A DNA stretch of 64,000 nt. Source: Symsagittifera roscoffensis (lineage: Eukaryota > Xenacoelomorpha > Acoela > Convolutidae). Position numbers and translations under genes: made by a program. Shown here one piece after another: positions 12,301 through 23,030 of this stretch (the stretch's first letter is position 1; each line of letters starts with the position of its first letter). The notes under the pieces were generated by a model that was not told the DNA's origin, made no database searches, and saw only the letters and a list, made by a program, of their open reading frames with translations. The DNA lies in the NCBI RefSeq assembly GCF_963678635.1, contig NC_087070.1, positions 6,544,539-6,608,538 of the forward strand, given 5' to 3'.

Positions 12301-15300
12301 GCTGTACCAAAAACGGTCTTAAAACTAAAAATTCAAAACGCAAAAACCGCAATTTTTTTGTTAAAAATTCTGCTTTTCTGCGTACAGGGAGGAAATCGGC
12401 AAAACTTAACAAGAAAAAACTATTACTGGTTTCACTAAACTTCAATTACTTTGCAGTTTATTTGAAAATTTTGCACAAATTTTTTCAGAAAAACTCGAAA
12501 ATATTCAAAAACGTTTTCTTTTTTCCCAATTTAACTACACCGCTGCTTTTTAAAGCTATTAATTCAAAAAATAGCTTAATGTATACGCTTTACAATCTCT
12601 ATCTCTACTCACTCGCTTTGTCGCTCGAAATTAGACTGAAAAACGAAAACTGAAACCAATTTTTCTCAACACTGAGCTTAGAAAATTTTTGATGCAGTCC
12701 GAATCACGACCGTAAAGTCTTAAATATGATATATCATATATCACTTTGTTCTATTCTGGATTATTTTCGGGTCTGTAGCCAACAAAACAGACCCGAAGAA
12801 AAGTTTCTCCCAACTTTCAGCAGTGACTCGCGAATATACAAAAACGGCGACTCACGAATATACAAAAAGAGTGACTCACGAATATACAAAAACGGTGACA
12901 CGAATTTATAAAAAGTTTGACTCACGAATATACAAAAAGAGTGACTCACGAATATACAAAAAGGGTGACTCACGAATATACAAAAATGATGACTCACGAA
13001 TATACAAGAAGGGTACCTCACGAATATACAAAAACGGCGACTTACGAATATACAAAAATGGTGACTCACGAATATACAAGAAGGGTACCTCACGAATATA
13101 CAAAAACGGCGACTTACGAATATACAAAAATGATGACTCACGAATATACAAGAAGGGTACCTCACGAATATACAAAAACGGCGACTTACGAATATACAAA
13201 AATGGTGACTCACGAATATACAAGAAGGGTACCTCACGAATATACAAAAACGGCGACTTACGAATATACAAAAATGGTGACTCACGAATATACAAAAATG
13301 GTGACTCACGAATATACAAAAATGGTGATTTGCGACTATACAAAAATGGTGACTCACGAATATACAAGAAGGGTACCTCACGAATATACAAAAATGGTGA
13401 CTCGCGAATATACAAAAATGGTGACTCACGAATATACAAAAACAGTGACTCACGAGTAAATCATTTAATGACTGCTCTAAAATGATGATTACTCACGGGG
13501 GCAGTAAGTACAAGAAGAAGGTAGTGGGATGGAAGACGAAGTCATTGTGTGCACCTGTCCAGTGGACCACCAGACTCAAAAACACACCCACCACAATCAG
13601 CAGACTAGACAACAAACACACAACATCAACACCAACTTACTTGTATTCAAGTTGACAACAATAAAAAAAAAATTTTAAATGTTATATAATTTAAAAATTT
13701 TTTTTTATAATTGATCTGTGTGTATTCATAATCAATTACCTATTAGTAAATACTTACTTAGCAAATTGTTATGTAATTGATCTACCTGTATTCACAATAT
13801 ATTATTTCGTAAAAGTTATGCAAAAGTCAAATCAAGTTTAGAAAGAAAAATATGAGTTTATGATGCGTTTTTGAATGAAATTTTGTGGATTATCACGTGC
13901 ATAAGTCTTTTCCAAAATACGCTTTACGTCTATGAACACGATAAAGCAGCCATATTATCTTGTATAAAAATCACATTATTTGCTTTATCATTTGATGGAT
14001 TACACCAACTTACCAAGATTCAGGAAAAATCGAAGAGAGATAAGCAGCCCTATGGAACCCTGAAACAGAAACAGTGATTTCTTACTCCTGCTCTTTTTGT
14101 TTTTTATTTCTCCTCCATATTAGGCAGGTGTTTAAATTGAGAGTTCAGAAACATTATTTTTAAATGGTAAAAAACATTGAACAAAATCTGCCAATTAGAA
14201 GTGAATTTAGTGCATTCTTTTCTGAAATCCCATCAGAAAAGAAACAATTCACGAGATAACCAAGCCAGTGTTAGGAACCGCAAATCAACTAGGCATCCAA
14301 GAAAATTTCTATCGTCCAAAATGAGCACCTGATTGTTCTGAATTTCGAAGACAGTGACCAAATATTTGTGCTCGGGGTGGTTTTTTCCTCCAGACAAATT
14401 TTGTTTGATTTTTTTTTCAACTAGCCTTTTTTGACAATTTTTTTTACATCAATCGAAAGTATTTTTGTCTTAAGCTCAAATTTGAAAAGAGCTCAAATTT
14501 AAAAAGAGCTCAAAATAAAAACTTCAAACCCCAAACAAAATTTACGAAAGTTCGCTGGATACCATTCTCTGCTGTATTATCTGAATTTGTAAATGGCTGA
14601 AGTGTATTTGACGAATTTGTCTGTGCGCTATTTCAGTTGTGGTATGTTTCAACTGGCTCGGTCAGAAACCCATGTTAAATTATTAGCTGTCGCTGTAGGT
14701 CTTAAGAACAACACTGCCAGCTTGTTAATTTACTGATTTGTATCAGAAGTCAATGTTGGCTGGATTTTTTGTCCGAATCGTACTAATGCAGCATAAAAAC
14801 CAAAGATCATTGCTCGTATTTCAGCGAAATGTTTTGGCTGCTTTTTATCGTTTGCTACTTACTTTTGCTGTTAGAAAAAGATAAATAAGTTTTGCTTTCA
14901 AAAGTATTTTTTGTTGATGCTCTCCCACAAGCTAAGATTGCCAAAAAAATGAATAATTTTGCGTCTACGACAAAATCATATTATTGAACAACGTGCCTTA
15001 ATTCAGTTTGCAACCATTTCTGTGACAAGAAAAATCACCGCTCACGTGATAATACAGCAAAAAGTTGCCCTTTAATTGTTCCAAACTGGTGAAATTGGCA
15101 AGGTTCAAACCCCACAAATTTACAAAAATTATTTTGTGTTTTTATATTATTGTGAATTATTTTTCGAGTTAGCTTTAAAAAAAAAACGATTTATTGCCGA
15201 AGAATACAAAAACGTCGAGCACGCATTCTGTTACTTTTTCCAAGCTCGTAACAAAAAATTTCGATATTGAAAATAGATTTTTTCAAAAGATTGAAAAAAA

Positions 15301-17884
15301 GTGCGTGCACTTAGTTTTTAAAATTGTTTTTAAGAACCAATTGAAAAAGAATTAATTAAAAACCTTAATGAAAAAGCCAGGAGGATTTTAGTTAAAACTT
15401 TTTCAAATTTTGTTCGAAACAAAATTTTATCTATTTCGACACTTTTTTTAAGAGTTTACCCCAAGCCGATCTTTATCTTCAAAGTGCCTCAGCTCAAACT
15501 AGACTAGAATTGTCTTTGCACTTACATACAGCTGTTTGCCCAATTCAAACTCTTCATCTTGACTTTCAGACTAAATAATTAGTTTTTTTTAAAAAATTGA
15601 AGAAAATTATGGGAGGAATTTATTACCCACTAAAAAAATATATAATTCAAACAAGGCATTGAAAACTTTTTCCTTTAAGTGAGAGTGAAACATTTTGACA
15701 TCGCACTATTGTTTTTCAATCACAAATAGTAACACAGATAACCAATTGTTGTGTAAATAGGACAGAATGCTCCGACCACATTCATAAAAATTTACAGAAA
15801 AATATCACTTTTTACTTCAAATTAGTGGTTTGCTGGGCTTGGTGTAATTATACAACTTTGTTGGAAAATTTTGAAGTAGAAATAATCGACAAAACTGTCT
15901 TCAAGAAGAGAATGACAAACAAAAACATGGAAAAAAGTTCAAAAAACTTTCTTAATTTATTTCTGTAATTTATGCACTATTTCTTTTAAATACGTTTAAT
16001 GCAAGGAGGAGCTAAAACAAGCTTCCAAAACTAGTTTTCCTTACAATTAAATCATTTTCTGAAGCCTAAATAACATAATTATTACACAGCGGCGAAGCTG
16101 CGCTTCGCAAACACTTGCGAGAACACGACCTAAAAGCAACTCTATCAATTAAAATAAGAAAAAGTAGAAATAAGCCTCGAATTAGCAAAAACTCGGCTAC
16201 GTTTGGGATTACAATCTGCGAGCTAATACAATTAAGAGGTTTTGAGTCTCACGCACTATCTTCTCAGCCACTCAAGCTTAACAACCGACAATACAGGTCA
16301 CGAATAAAGTAGCTATATATGCTAACAAATTGCCAATGCGATTCAGCACCAAACAGACTCAGTATTGCAATTAAAAACGAAACACAAATAGACTCAAGAT
16401 TGCAAATAATAATTTGGAGAATGAAGGCATCCAAACTGAATTTGCATGTAAAAAATTGCAAAACTTAAAGCCACATCATGTATAAATTATGCATTTCAAA
16501 AAATAGAAATATTTTGAGTTAGAAAGTTTCTAAAATCGAGTTTTTATTATTGTGATGTTTTTGAAACAAACATCTTTTTTCGGTTAATTTGATCACTTAA
16601 AAAAGCATCATCTGTGTTAATTTTTTACTATTCGAATGTCAAAGCACAAGCTATCAAAAAGCTGAAAGGTGCCCCACCATTATTGGGGTGCCGCACCATA
16701 AAAGTGCCACACCAATACTTGCGACTTAGGTTGAAAAAAAAAGAAATTTCGTACTAAAACACTGGCTTCGCAAGTAAAAATAACAAACGATACTTACTCG
16801 ATTGCTTTTTTCGCAAAAAGTAAAGCAAAAACTCGCAAAACATAAACCGGTTTTTCTCGACAGAGTGCAAAAGTTTTCATTTTTTTTTGAAATATTGTTC
16901 GAAATAAGACAAAAAAACTTTTCTATCATATATTACTCGGCCCATTCCGATGATTGTTTCGTGTCACCTGACGTTGCTTCAAGAACAAAAAATAAAGCTA
17001 AAGCACATCCGAAAACAAAGTTAATACCCATTTTCCATGGCCAAATTAAAAATTTTGTCGACATTACTTTTAGGTTGAATAAAATGATTTTCTGAGCAAT
17101 CCCAAAGCACTAAAAAGACCCTGTTTTGGACAAATTTTCTGCGCCGCAAGCCAAATTTCCAAAAACAGGCCAAAAAGGGCGTTTTTAAACACTTTTTGGA
17201 AAATTTTCACCAAAAAATTGCATTTTTTTCGGCGCGCGCTTGCCCTTTAAAATTAGTAAATATTGGCGCCAAAGGCGCCTTTAGAAAAGTTTTAGGGTCC
17301 GTCAGCCAAAAATGGATATCTCAAGTTAGTACAATTGGCGGACCCTGTGGATCGCAGGTGGTCGAATCCTAAACAAAAAAAGCGTCCGGCCCCCCTCCCC
17401 CCTGGTAATTTCGCTGGTAACTCTAAAACAATTTCAAATCTCTCTGACTATCTCCCCCTTTTACGAAAAGGGGGTAGATTCGTTACTAGGTACAAACTTA
17501 ACATATGCTTAAACGTTTAATTAGTTCTTATAGGGGTGGCAATTCGTTACTGGTACCAAAGAGGGCGGGGGATAAATAAAGAGATCCTACAGTTTGATAA
17601 ATCAGCTATTTCATGTTGCTTTTCTTACCCAATTTAGCGACTGCGAGAATGAACAAACTGCCGCAGAGTATGAACGGGAACTGAACATGGGAGAAGTGTA
17701 CAGAAAACAACTTCATATTGTGTTCCGGTAATTTCCCGTGCCGATCTGTTATGGAGAAATTCTGAGTTGATTCGTGTTTGTGAAATCTGTCTCGATGACC
17801 TCCGTCGACAAAGGATAAAAGAAACGTAAAAATTAAAAAATTCATGACTAGAAATCGGTAATAAGCCGAGGTGAAAACTGACAT
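9251..17884 (-). CDS. Na+/H+ exchanger (SLC9/NHE family), 5' eight exons
   Basis: A membrane antiporter that exchanges Na+ for H+ and controls pH and volume. I assembled eight minus-strand exons: 17884-17629, 14059-14014, 13604-13497, 11288-11207, 11131-11104, 10864-10752, 10081-9935 and 9362-9251. All junction phases agree and the joined frame is open for 297 codons. Seen in order: an N-terminal hydrophobic signal-like segment, HVQ.PF with a first membrane helix, [27 protein letters not shown], the conserved [31 protein letters not shown] with the family ND pair, then SFFIVSFGG and LTRFTNHVR. These are hallmark NHE segments. The C-terminal half of the transporter and the regulatory tail are missing and should lie to the left, beyond the minisatellite or outside the window. 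Start chosen: ATG at 17884 preceded by AAAA. Family assignment is firm; the isoform is unknown. Confidence 0.93.
9935..10081 (-). CDS. Na+/H+ exchanger exon 7
   Basis: Acceptor CGTTCCAG|GTG. It encodes [20 protein letters not shown] and [19 protein letters not shown], the core with the Asn-Asp pair tied to cation transport in this family. The donor reads AAGGAG|GCAAGT, so intron 7 appears to be a GC-AG intron. Confidence 0.95.
10752..10864 (-). CDS. Na+/H+ exchanger exon 6
   Basis: Acceptor TTTATTATAG|CA, donor GGCA|GTAAGT. It encodes [15 protein letters not shown], a short segment, then [14 protein letters not shown]. The SAVDPVAV motif, split across exons 6 and 7, is diagnostic for the SLC9 family. 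Confidence 0.95.
11104..11131 (-). CDS. Na+/H+ exchanger microexon 5 (28 nt)
   Basis: Acceptor TTCTTTTTCAG|GGAAC, donor ATCG|GTTAAGT. It encodes GTVLNTFII plus the first base of the next codon. It exactly supplies the conserved GT..N segment missing between exons 4 and 6, and its 28-nt length converts phase 0 to phase 1 as exon 6 requires. Confidence 0.9.
11207..11288 (-). CDS. Na+/H+ exchanger exon 4
   Basis: Acceptor AATTTCAG|G, donor TTTG|GTAAGA. It encodes [20 protein letters not shown] followed by ILVFACL, matching the family pattern IILDAGY..P...F..NLGTIL. Confidence 0.93.
11316..11600. repeat. Local direct duplications in exchanger intron 3
   Basis: GAGTCGTACTCCTATTATTA recurs at about 11316 and 11418. 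TGGTTTAAATCGAAGTCC recurs at about 11352 and 11571. The segments are small scattered direct repeats with no coding signal. Confidence 0.75.
12640..12760 (+). repeat. Interspersed repeat family B fragment
   Basis: Carries TCCGAATCACGACCGTAAAG followed by ATATGATATATCATATATCA, matching the middle of the 24850-25110 copy. It lies next to the 24-bp minisatellite. Confidence 0.5.
12826..13460. repeat. 24-bp minisatellite in exchanger intron 3
   Basis: About 26 units of GACTCACGAATATACAAAAA followed by four variable bases (TGGT, CGGC, GGGT). Part of the array forms a 72-bp higher-order unit containing AAGAAGGGTACCTCACG. All frames are open on both strands because the period is a multiple of three and the unit lacks stops, so the long ORFs are repeat artefacts. 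On the gene's sense (minus) strand nearly every unit contains CGTGAGTC. Confidence 0.95.
13497..13604 (-). CDS. Na+/H+ exchanger exon 3
   Basis: Acceptor TTGTCTAG|T, donor CCCCC|GTGAGT. It encodes the helix [15 protein letters not shown], a short loop and [10 protein letters not shown], a strongly conserved NHE segment. The donor lies 37 bp from a minisatellite whose units repeat GTGAGT. Confidence 0.93.
14014..14059 (-). CDS. Na+/H+ exchanger exon 2 (46 nt)
   Basis: Acceptor CTGTTTCAG|GG and donor CTTG|GTAAGT. It encodes [14 protein letters not shown] between partial codons. The PES motif is conserved in the family, and both split codons restore expected residues (Gly and Cys). Confidence 0.93.
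14990..15260 (+). repeat. Interspersed repeat family A, diverged copy
   Basis: Shares the segment TTAATTGTNCCAAANTGG, then a C-rich ACCCC..AA.TTTAC motif, with the copies at 22489, 27285 and 28355. The copy is diverged and lacks the GCTCGTATCAGGGC head. Confidence 0.5.
16700..17080 (+). repeat. Interspersed repeat family B copy
   Basis: Shares ACTCGATTGCTT, AAACCGGTTTTT.TCGACA and a TATNATATNTTACTC.. tail with 24850-25110. Similar tails occur at 12640-12760 and 32380-32560. Nearby (16669-16715) is a short tandem GTGCCGCACCA-like repeat. Confidence 0.55.
17452..17478. repeat. C-rich perfect hairpin
   Basis: CCCCCTTTTACGAAAAGGGGG forms a 9-bp perfect stem with a three-base loop. It is followed by TTCGTTAC, seen also beside another G-rich segment at about 17536. 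It lies in intron 1 sequence upstream of the exon 2 acceptor direction (about 150 bp from the exon 1 donor). Confidence 0.7.
17629..17884 (-). CDS. Na+/H+ exchanger exon 1
   Basis: Begins at ATG 17884 and ends in phase 1 at TTGG|GTAAGA. It encodes 85 residues: a hydrophobic stretch ([12 protein letters not shown]) that may be a signal peptide, a hydrophilic lumenal or extracellular segment, then [10 protein letters not shown] and LFILAVAKL, the usual first conserved NHE helix. Intron 1 is about 3.6 kb. Confidence 0.9.
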
Positions 17885-18110
17885 TTTTGTAGAACTTTGG
17901 TTATAAATTTGAAATTTCAGCAAAACTAAAAAATAAAAGAAAGATGCAATATAAGAAGTCTTGAAATTTGAGTTAATGAAAACTTATAATGCAAAATTAT
18001 TCAGTTATCAAAATTATTCAACAAAAATCAAAACTTATTAACTACTTGGCGGTGCCTTTCATTTTAAATCGATGAGATCTAAAAATAAATGAAGATCAAA
18101 ATCAAAAATA

Positions 18111-18161
18111 ATGTCTGCAGAATCTAGCGAGAAAGCTTCAGCGCCAAAGCCAATCAAAGTT
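18111..18161 (+). CDS. Candidate first exon of an unknown gene
   Basis: ATG at 18111 opens MSAESSEKASAPKPIKV and reaches a GTGAGC donor at 18162 in phase 0. Without splicing the frame stops at about 18250. It is hydrophilic, has animal-like codon use and lies 227 bp from the exchanger start on the opposite strand, so the two could share a divergent promoter. I found no convincing second exon and recognise no family. This is weak. Confidence 0.22.
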
Positions 18162-20950
18162 GTGAGCAACCTTGAGACAAAAAGTTTTGACGTTTCGAGT
18201 CTCGAATCTTTCGTTTCAATACTTGTTTGTTTCTTAAGCGAAAATCATTGAAAATTAAGCTATTTTATAGTATTCCATGTTATATTTTCACGTCGAACAT
18301 CTCGAAAAAACAATTAATGCAGACCGCTGTTTTTAAATCCTGGTAGTTAAATGAAAACTCTATTTTTTAAAGTAACCCAGAAAGCTCAGGTTGATTGAAA
18401 CACCAATTCAACTGGAACCAAGAATGATTGCCACATTCATTCAAACATGACCACCAGACTGAAATTATTATTGAAATAGTCATTTCAATTATATTATTTT
18501 TTTCATGGTTCGGTTATTTCATTTTTTTGCAACCCCGAACAAATTTCACATCTCCGACTATTTGAATTCACAGTGGCTCGCAGAAGTTTTTTGACGTGGA
18601 AAGGGTTTGTATTCCTCCCACTATTTAGTGGGAAAAGGATCTGAAGCTTATCTAGGTTCTCGAATCGCTTTAACTATATCCCCCCACCTCGGGTACCTAG
18701 TAATGATTATTCTCCCCTATAAAGAAATAAATCAACGGTTAAGCATGTGAGAATTTTATACCCAGAAACGAATATCTCCTTTTGCAAAAGGGGGATATAG
18801 TTAAAAATATCCTGGTTTTCCTACACGTGGATTTGCTTATCTCAAAGCCAGCTTTTAAGTAGGCGAGTGTGGTCTGATATTAATGCTTTTTGGTAGTAAC
18901 AAGGAAGCCAAAAATAAAATTTAAAAAAAATCTAGGAGTAAAAAAAACTGGTCAGAACAATTTTGTTTATCAAACTAATTTACATGCATCGGACAGCTCT
19001 TACATTTACATGTATTACGTGGTCTAGCCTCAAAAAATGTAAAAAGAAAACTATTGAAAAATATCACTGTTTTTTTCGGTCACAATTTTTTGTGTTCTTG
19101 TATTTTCCTGCGGTTAAAATAATTAGCGCTTCTTCAACAGTAGCCGGCTCACTTGTTTTAAACAAATTATTATAGAAGCCCCTTTATTTTTTTCAGGATA
19201 ATTTAATATGAAAAGCATCCTTTTTTAGAAGCTGTTCCAAAGAGCACAGCAACCAAACTTATCAATAGTCAACCAAAAATTGGCATGACAAAGTTTTTAT
19301 TTGTAATATAACAAATGTGCTTCAAGATCTTTATAACGCAGTTACAATTTTGAAAGAATCATTTTTACTAGATTTGAAATGCGTTTGAGTCATTTTGCAA
19401 CGTACGCGCTATTTTGCATGTAACACTGGAAAAAAAACCCAAGAAAATTTTTAAATCTGATTGTAGAAAATATTGTAAGACTCTCAAATATTTTTTGTTG
19501 AGAACTAAATTTTCAAGTTTGAGCTTAAAGCATTGATATCATAATATCCTAATTTATTTGCAATTTTGAGCTCAGATAATTTTTTTGTCACGCACTTAAT
19601 TCAACAGTCAGAAACATTTCACAGGAAAAACAAAAAAAAACATGCTGTTTCGTTTTTGCTAATTTTTTTTTAGAAGATCACAGTTTTTTGCTATGATCCG
19701 AGCAAATTGTTTAAAATTGTCTATTCATGTTTCTCGATAAAAACACATTTTTTCAAATTACTACTTTTTTATCGCTATAAGTCTGACACTTTTAGCAGAC
19801 ACTATGATGGATAGGCTGAAAATTAAAACGTCTTTCATTCATTTTGATCAAATCTTAGAATATTTTTTTGTTTCATTCTTTTTGTTTCAATCATTTTATT
19901 GTTTCATTCTTTTTGATCCATTTGTTAGAATATTGAAACAAGGTCACATTAAGCAGCCTTCCTCGTCTTAGAAGCAGGTCAAATGTAGCCATACAAAAAT
20001 TAGGCTTAAGCTCAAGAAGGGCAAAACAATCGTTGATTATAAGCAAACTTACAATATATTCAGAAAAAATAAAACAGCTTATCAATAAATGAAACGATAA
20101 AAACTATTTTTATATTTAACTGAATACGCAGGCGGAGCAAAAAGCAGAATGGTTCCAAGAGCAAAAAAAACAGAAAAATATTAACTTTTGTTGATTTATG
20201 CGGGCTAATTGATGAAACAATTAATATATTCGTCAATAATACTAAGAAAATGAAAAAAATATGCATGAATTGAATAGTTTAATCAAAATTTTTTAAATGA
20301 ATTTTTAAAAAAATCTCGATTAAAATATTCAAATTATGCATAAACTATTGCTTATTTGGTCATATTGACAATTTTTTAGTTAATTTTACCGACTAGCATA
20401 TAAAATTTGATATTTTTCTGTTTTTCTGCTCTTGGACCCATTCTGCTCTTAGACCATTCTGCCTATTGACTGGCCACCGCACGGACCAAATTAACATCCT
20501 CTTCTCTCCCCCAAAGCAATTTGGGGGGATGGTGTTATTTGGTTGATCTAAGTGGGAATTTTCAGCCAATTAGAACTGAGCGTACCAATACTTCCGAAAA
20601 ATAACTTCCTAATGTTTTCAAAGAAGTTCACTCTAATAAAAAACTTGAATAGTTGTGGTTCGTCGAACAGTATGTATATTGACTGCGCATCTTTCATTTG
20701 CGTAAATTCATGTATTTGCTTTACTTTTTTGAAATATTTCATACCTCACACTGAGTGCTATAACCGAAATCAAGTTTCAAAAACTTTGTTTTCACAAACG
20801 AATGATTGTTAAACGTTGTTTTTTTTCTCCTATGCAAAACTTTAGAACTATTGGGAGAAATTATGCAATAAAGTTTGTATTTGATTCAATATATTGACTG
20901 TCAATGAAAGTAAGGAATATATGCTCGTACCGTTTTTTATTAATAGCAAC
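18162..20950. other. AT-rich intergenic sequence
   Basis: No exon supported on either strand. It holds A/T homopolymer runs, two C-rich hairpins (listed) and ATTTTTGATCCATTTGTTAG-like low-complexity stretches near 19860-19930. Confidence 0.5.
18670..18800. repeat. Inverted repeat with C-rich arms
   Basis: ACTATATCCCCCC near 18674 is complementary to GGGGGATATAGTT near 18786. The right arm is itself a hairpin (CTCCTTTTGCAAAAGGGGG). A comparable CTCCCCCAAAGCAATTTGGG hairpin lies at about 20509. Confidence 0.6.
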
Positions 20951-20957
20951 TTTCAAA

Positions 20958-21047
20958 AGAGATTGTCTCTCGTGGATTTGATCCCTGGATACTCGTGGGC
21001 CCCGCAGAGTTCGCACATCACTATCTCAACCTCTCACGAGCCTAGCG
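20958..21047 (-). other. tRNA-like sequence, probably SINE or pseudogene
   Basis: On the minus strand there is a box A-like TTGAGATAGTGATG (21029-21016) and a box B-like GGGATCAAATCC (20985-20974), about the right distance apart. CTCGTG at the 5' end can pair with CACGAG at the 3' end. The anticodon and T arms pair poorly, so I do not call a working tRNA. Confidence 0.5.
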
Positions 21048-21419
21048 CAACTGCTCGTTTTATACTTTGATCCTGAAAGTATAATACGCGTTATTTACGC
21101 GTGGCGAATTATCCCGCACAACAAAATTGTTCCAAATTGAATTGAGGCTAGCTATCGTTCGTTTTAATTTAGTAGGACTCGAATTTTTTTAAAATTGATC
21201 TTGGATATTGTTCAAAATATGTAGTTTTTTCCCAAAAATATTTTCCCCAAAAATCTATTCGATATGAATCAAGGGGCAATCGGAACACTCATTTACGAGC
21301 AATCTTGTTATTTTCATACACGACTCGAACTTCAACATTAAATAATGATATAATCAGCCTACAATTCTTTTTTTTTGTGACAATTTTTATTCTAAAACTT
21401 ATCGTGAATTTTTAAAGAA

Positions 21420-21465
21420 CAATCAGAACATTCACGGCTTTGCCCTGATACGAGCACACTTGTTT
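21420..21465 (-). repeat. Family A head, inverted fragment
   Basis: ACATTCACGGCTTTGCCCTG followed by ATACGAGCA is the reverse complement of the family A head found at 27290. Confidence 0.55.
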
Positions 21466-21869
21466 TCATTTGCATTTGTTTACAAAGAGATCACAAAAAC
21501 ACAAAGAGATCACAAAAGCCAAACGATAGACATGAAATCTAATAAGACAAGGCTGCTCATAGAAGGTTGGAACACTGAATGTTTTGAGGGCCCTTCAATG
21601 TCGATGAAATATGAAGTGATTTTTTTAGTCTGTTAGCCTAAGAAAAAAACCAAACTGCCTGCCTTACTGCAATTTGAAATGACTAAGTGTCAATGAGCGT
21701 AAGGAAAAAACCTACAGAGGTCGCCATTTTTTTAAATGATATATCAGAAAATAATGCAGCATGATTGGCTAATTTTTATTCTCAAGGTATTTGGTTGCTT
21801 AGTTGACCTGAAGTCTTGAGCAGCTAAACAGACCGCCTTTTGGGAAAGTTTTAATGCCAAATTTACTAG

Positions 21870-22210
21870 TTGGACAGGGTTGGGTAGGAAAAAGCGCGTC
21901 CAGACAACTCAGCCACAGACAATTCAGCCAACAATAGTGACCGCAGCAGTCGCGCCAACGTGTTGCAATCTTGCCAACGAGGGTAGGACAATATACAAAA
22001 TTTAGAGCCGGTTATCGCCGCGAAGCATAGCGCGCCCACCGGCGACCTTGAACCGAGAGTTAACTCCAATTCCGATTTTCTCTTTTGTCGAATCTAGCGT
22101 TTTGAATAACTAGCTGAATTGTCTCTGGATGAAATATCTGTATAGTTTTGGCTGAACCGTCTTAAATTTAAATTGGCTGATTTGTCTCTGGACAAACTAT
22201 CTTTGCGCCT
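21870..22210. other. GC-richer patch with short inverted repeats
   Basis: GC-rich against its surroundings, with CGCCGCGAAGCATAGCGCGC and a GGCTGAATTGTCTCTGGA-like phrase (22126 and about 22170). The phrase is complementary to GACAATTCAGCC at about 21917. It is probably an old mobile-element fragment. No protein was recognised. Confidence 0.35.
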
Positions 22211-22488
22211 GCTAATATAACAAAGTCGCGACAACCTCAACAGCTATAAAAGAACTCAAATAAAATTAAGAACTTGATACAGAAAACAATTTTATCAAAA
22301 ACATCAAAAAACATGCATAAAGTTTGCTCAGGAAAACTGTGTCTTTTTAATTATCTCTCCTCTCCATTACCATGGTAATGAAAAATCAGAAGGAAACTTT
22401 GTAGCGAAAATTAGATAAACCTTATTCAAAAATTCAGATTTGATAAGCAGAGCGTTGAATCAGTCTGGAACGTTGCATCACTGCACAA

Positions 22489-22860
22489 TAACGGCAATTA
22501 TAACAAGACTACTCGTATAAGGGCGAAGCTCTGAATGTTTGGACTGCCTTTCATGGTCTGTTGATTGTAACAAAAAATGATTTTTTGTTTTAATTTGAGA
22601 TTTTTTGTGAAAATCATCCCCCACATGCCATTTTAAAGTCAAAGAGATAGATTTCGCTACTAATAACATTTCAATTAAGGCAAATAAGCTTCCTTTAACC
22701 AATTTGGAACGGTTTCTAAAACGGGTTAACTCTCCGCTTACGCATAAAATGCGCGAAATATATTGCGCTTTAATTGTCCCAAATTGGCCAACTTTAAGCC
22801 CCCCAACTTTACAAAAAAAAAGATCACAGGTGAACTTTTTTGTCAAATTTATACTCAGGA
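22489..22860 (+). repeat. Interspersed repeat family A copy
   Basis: Head ACAAGACTACTCGTATAAGG then GCGAAGCTCTGAATGTT. Body landmarks are GAAAATCATCCCCC, GATAGATTTCG, CCAATTTGGAACG, CTCCGCTTACGC and TTAATTGTCCCAAATTGG, ending in an ACTTTAC..AAAAA region and GATCACAGGTGAA. The same order is found at 27285 and 28355. No open frame is shared, so it is likely a non-autonomous element. Confidence 0.8.
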
Positions 22861-22939
22861 GAACAATAATTTTTGAATGATATAGGAATTTGTCAAAAAA
22901 TTATTCCGTTACTCTCAGTACGTCAATACAAAAATCAAC

Positions 22940-23030
22940 AAGACCGCTCTTATATCAGGGCAACGCCCTGAATGCTCTGACTGCCCCTTAATCCATATCG
23001 AATAGTTTTTAGGAAAAATGATCTGTAAAT
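22940..23030 (+). repeat. Family A head only
   Basis: ACAAGACCGCTCTTATATCAG and GGGCAACGCCCTGAATGCTC match the head of family A, but the body is absent or too diverged to follow. Confidence 0.55.

Noticed and set aside
12823-13485. Long overlapping ORFs of 180-230 codons on both strands
   Set aside because: They follow only from a 24-bp repeat without stops; every frame is open, and the array lies in an intron of the exchanger.
22478-22846. Minus-strand 122-codon ORF
   Set aside because: It lies within an interspersed repeat copy; other copies do not keep the frame.
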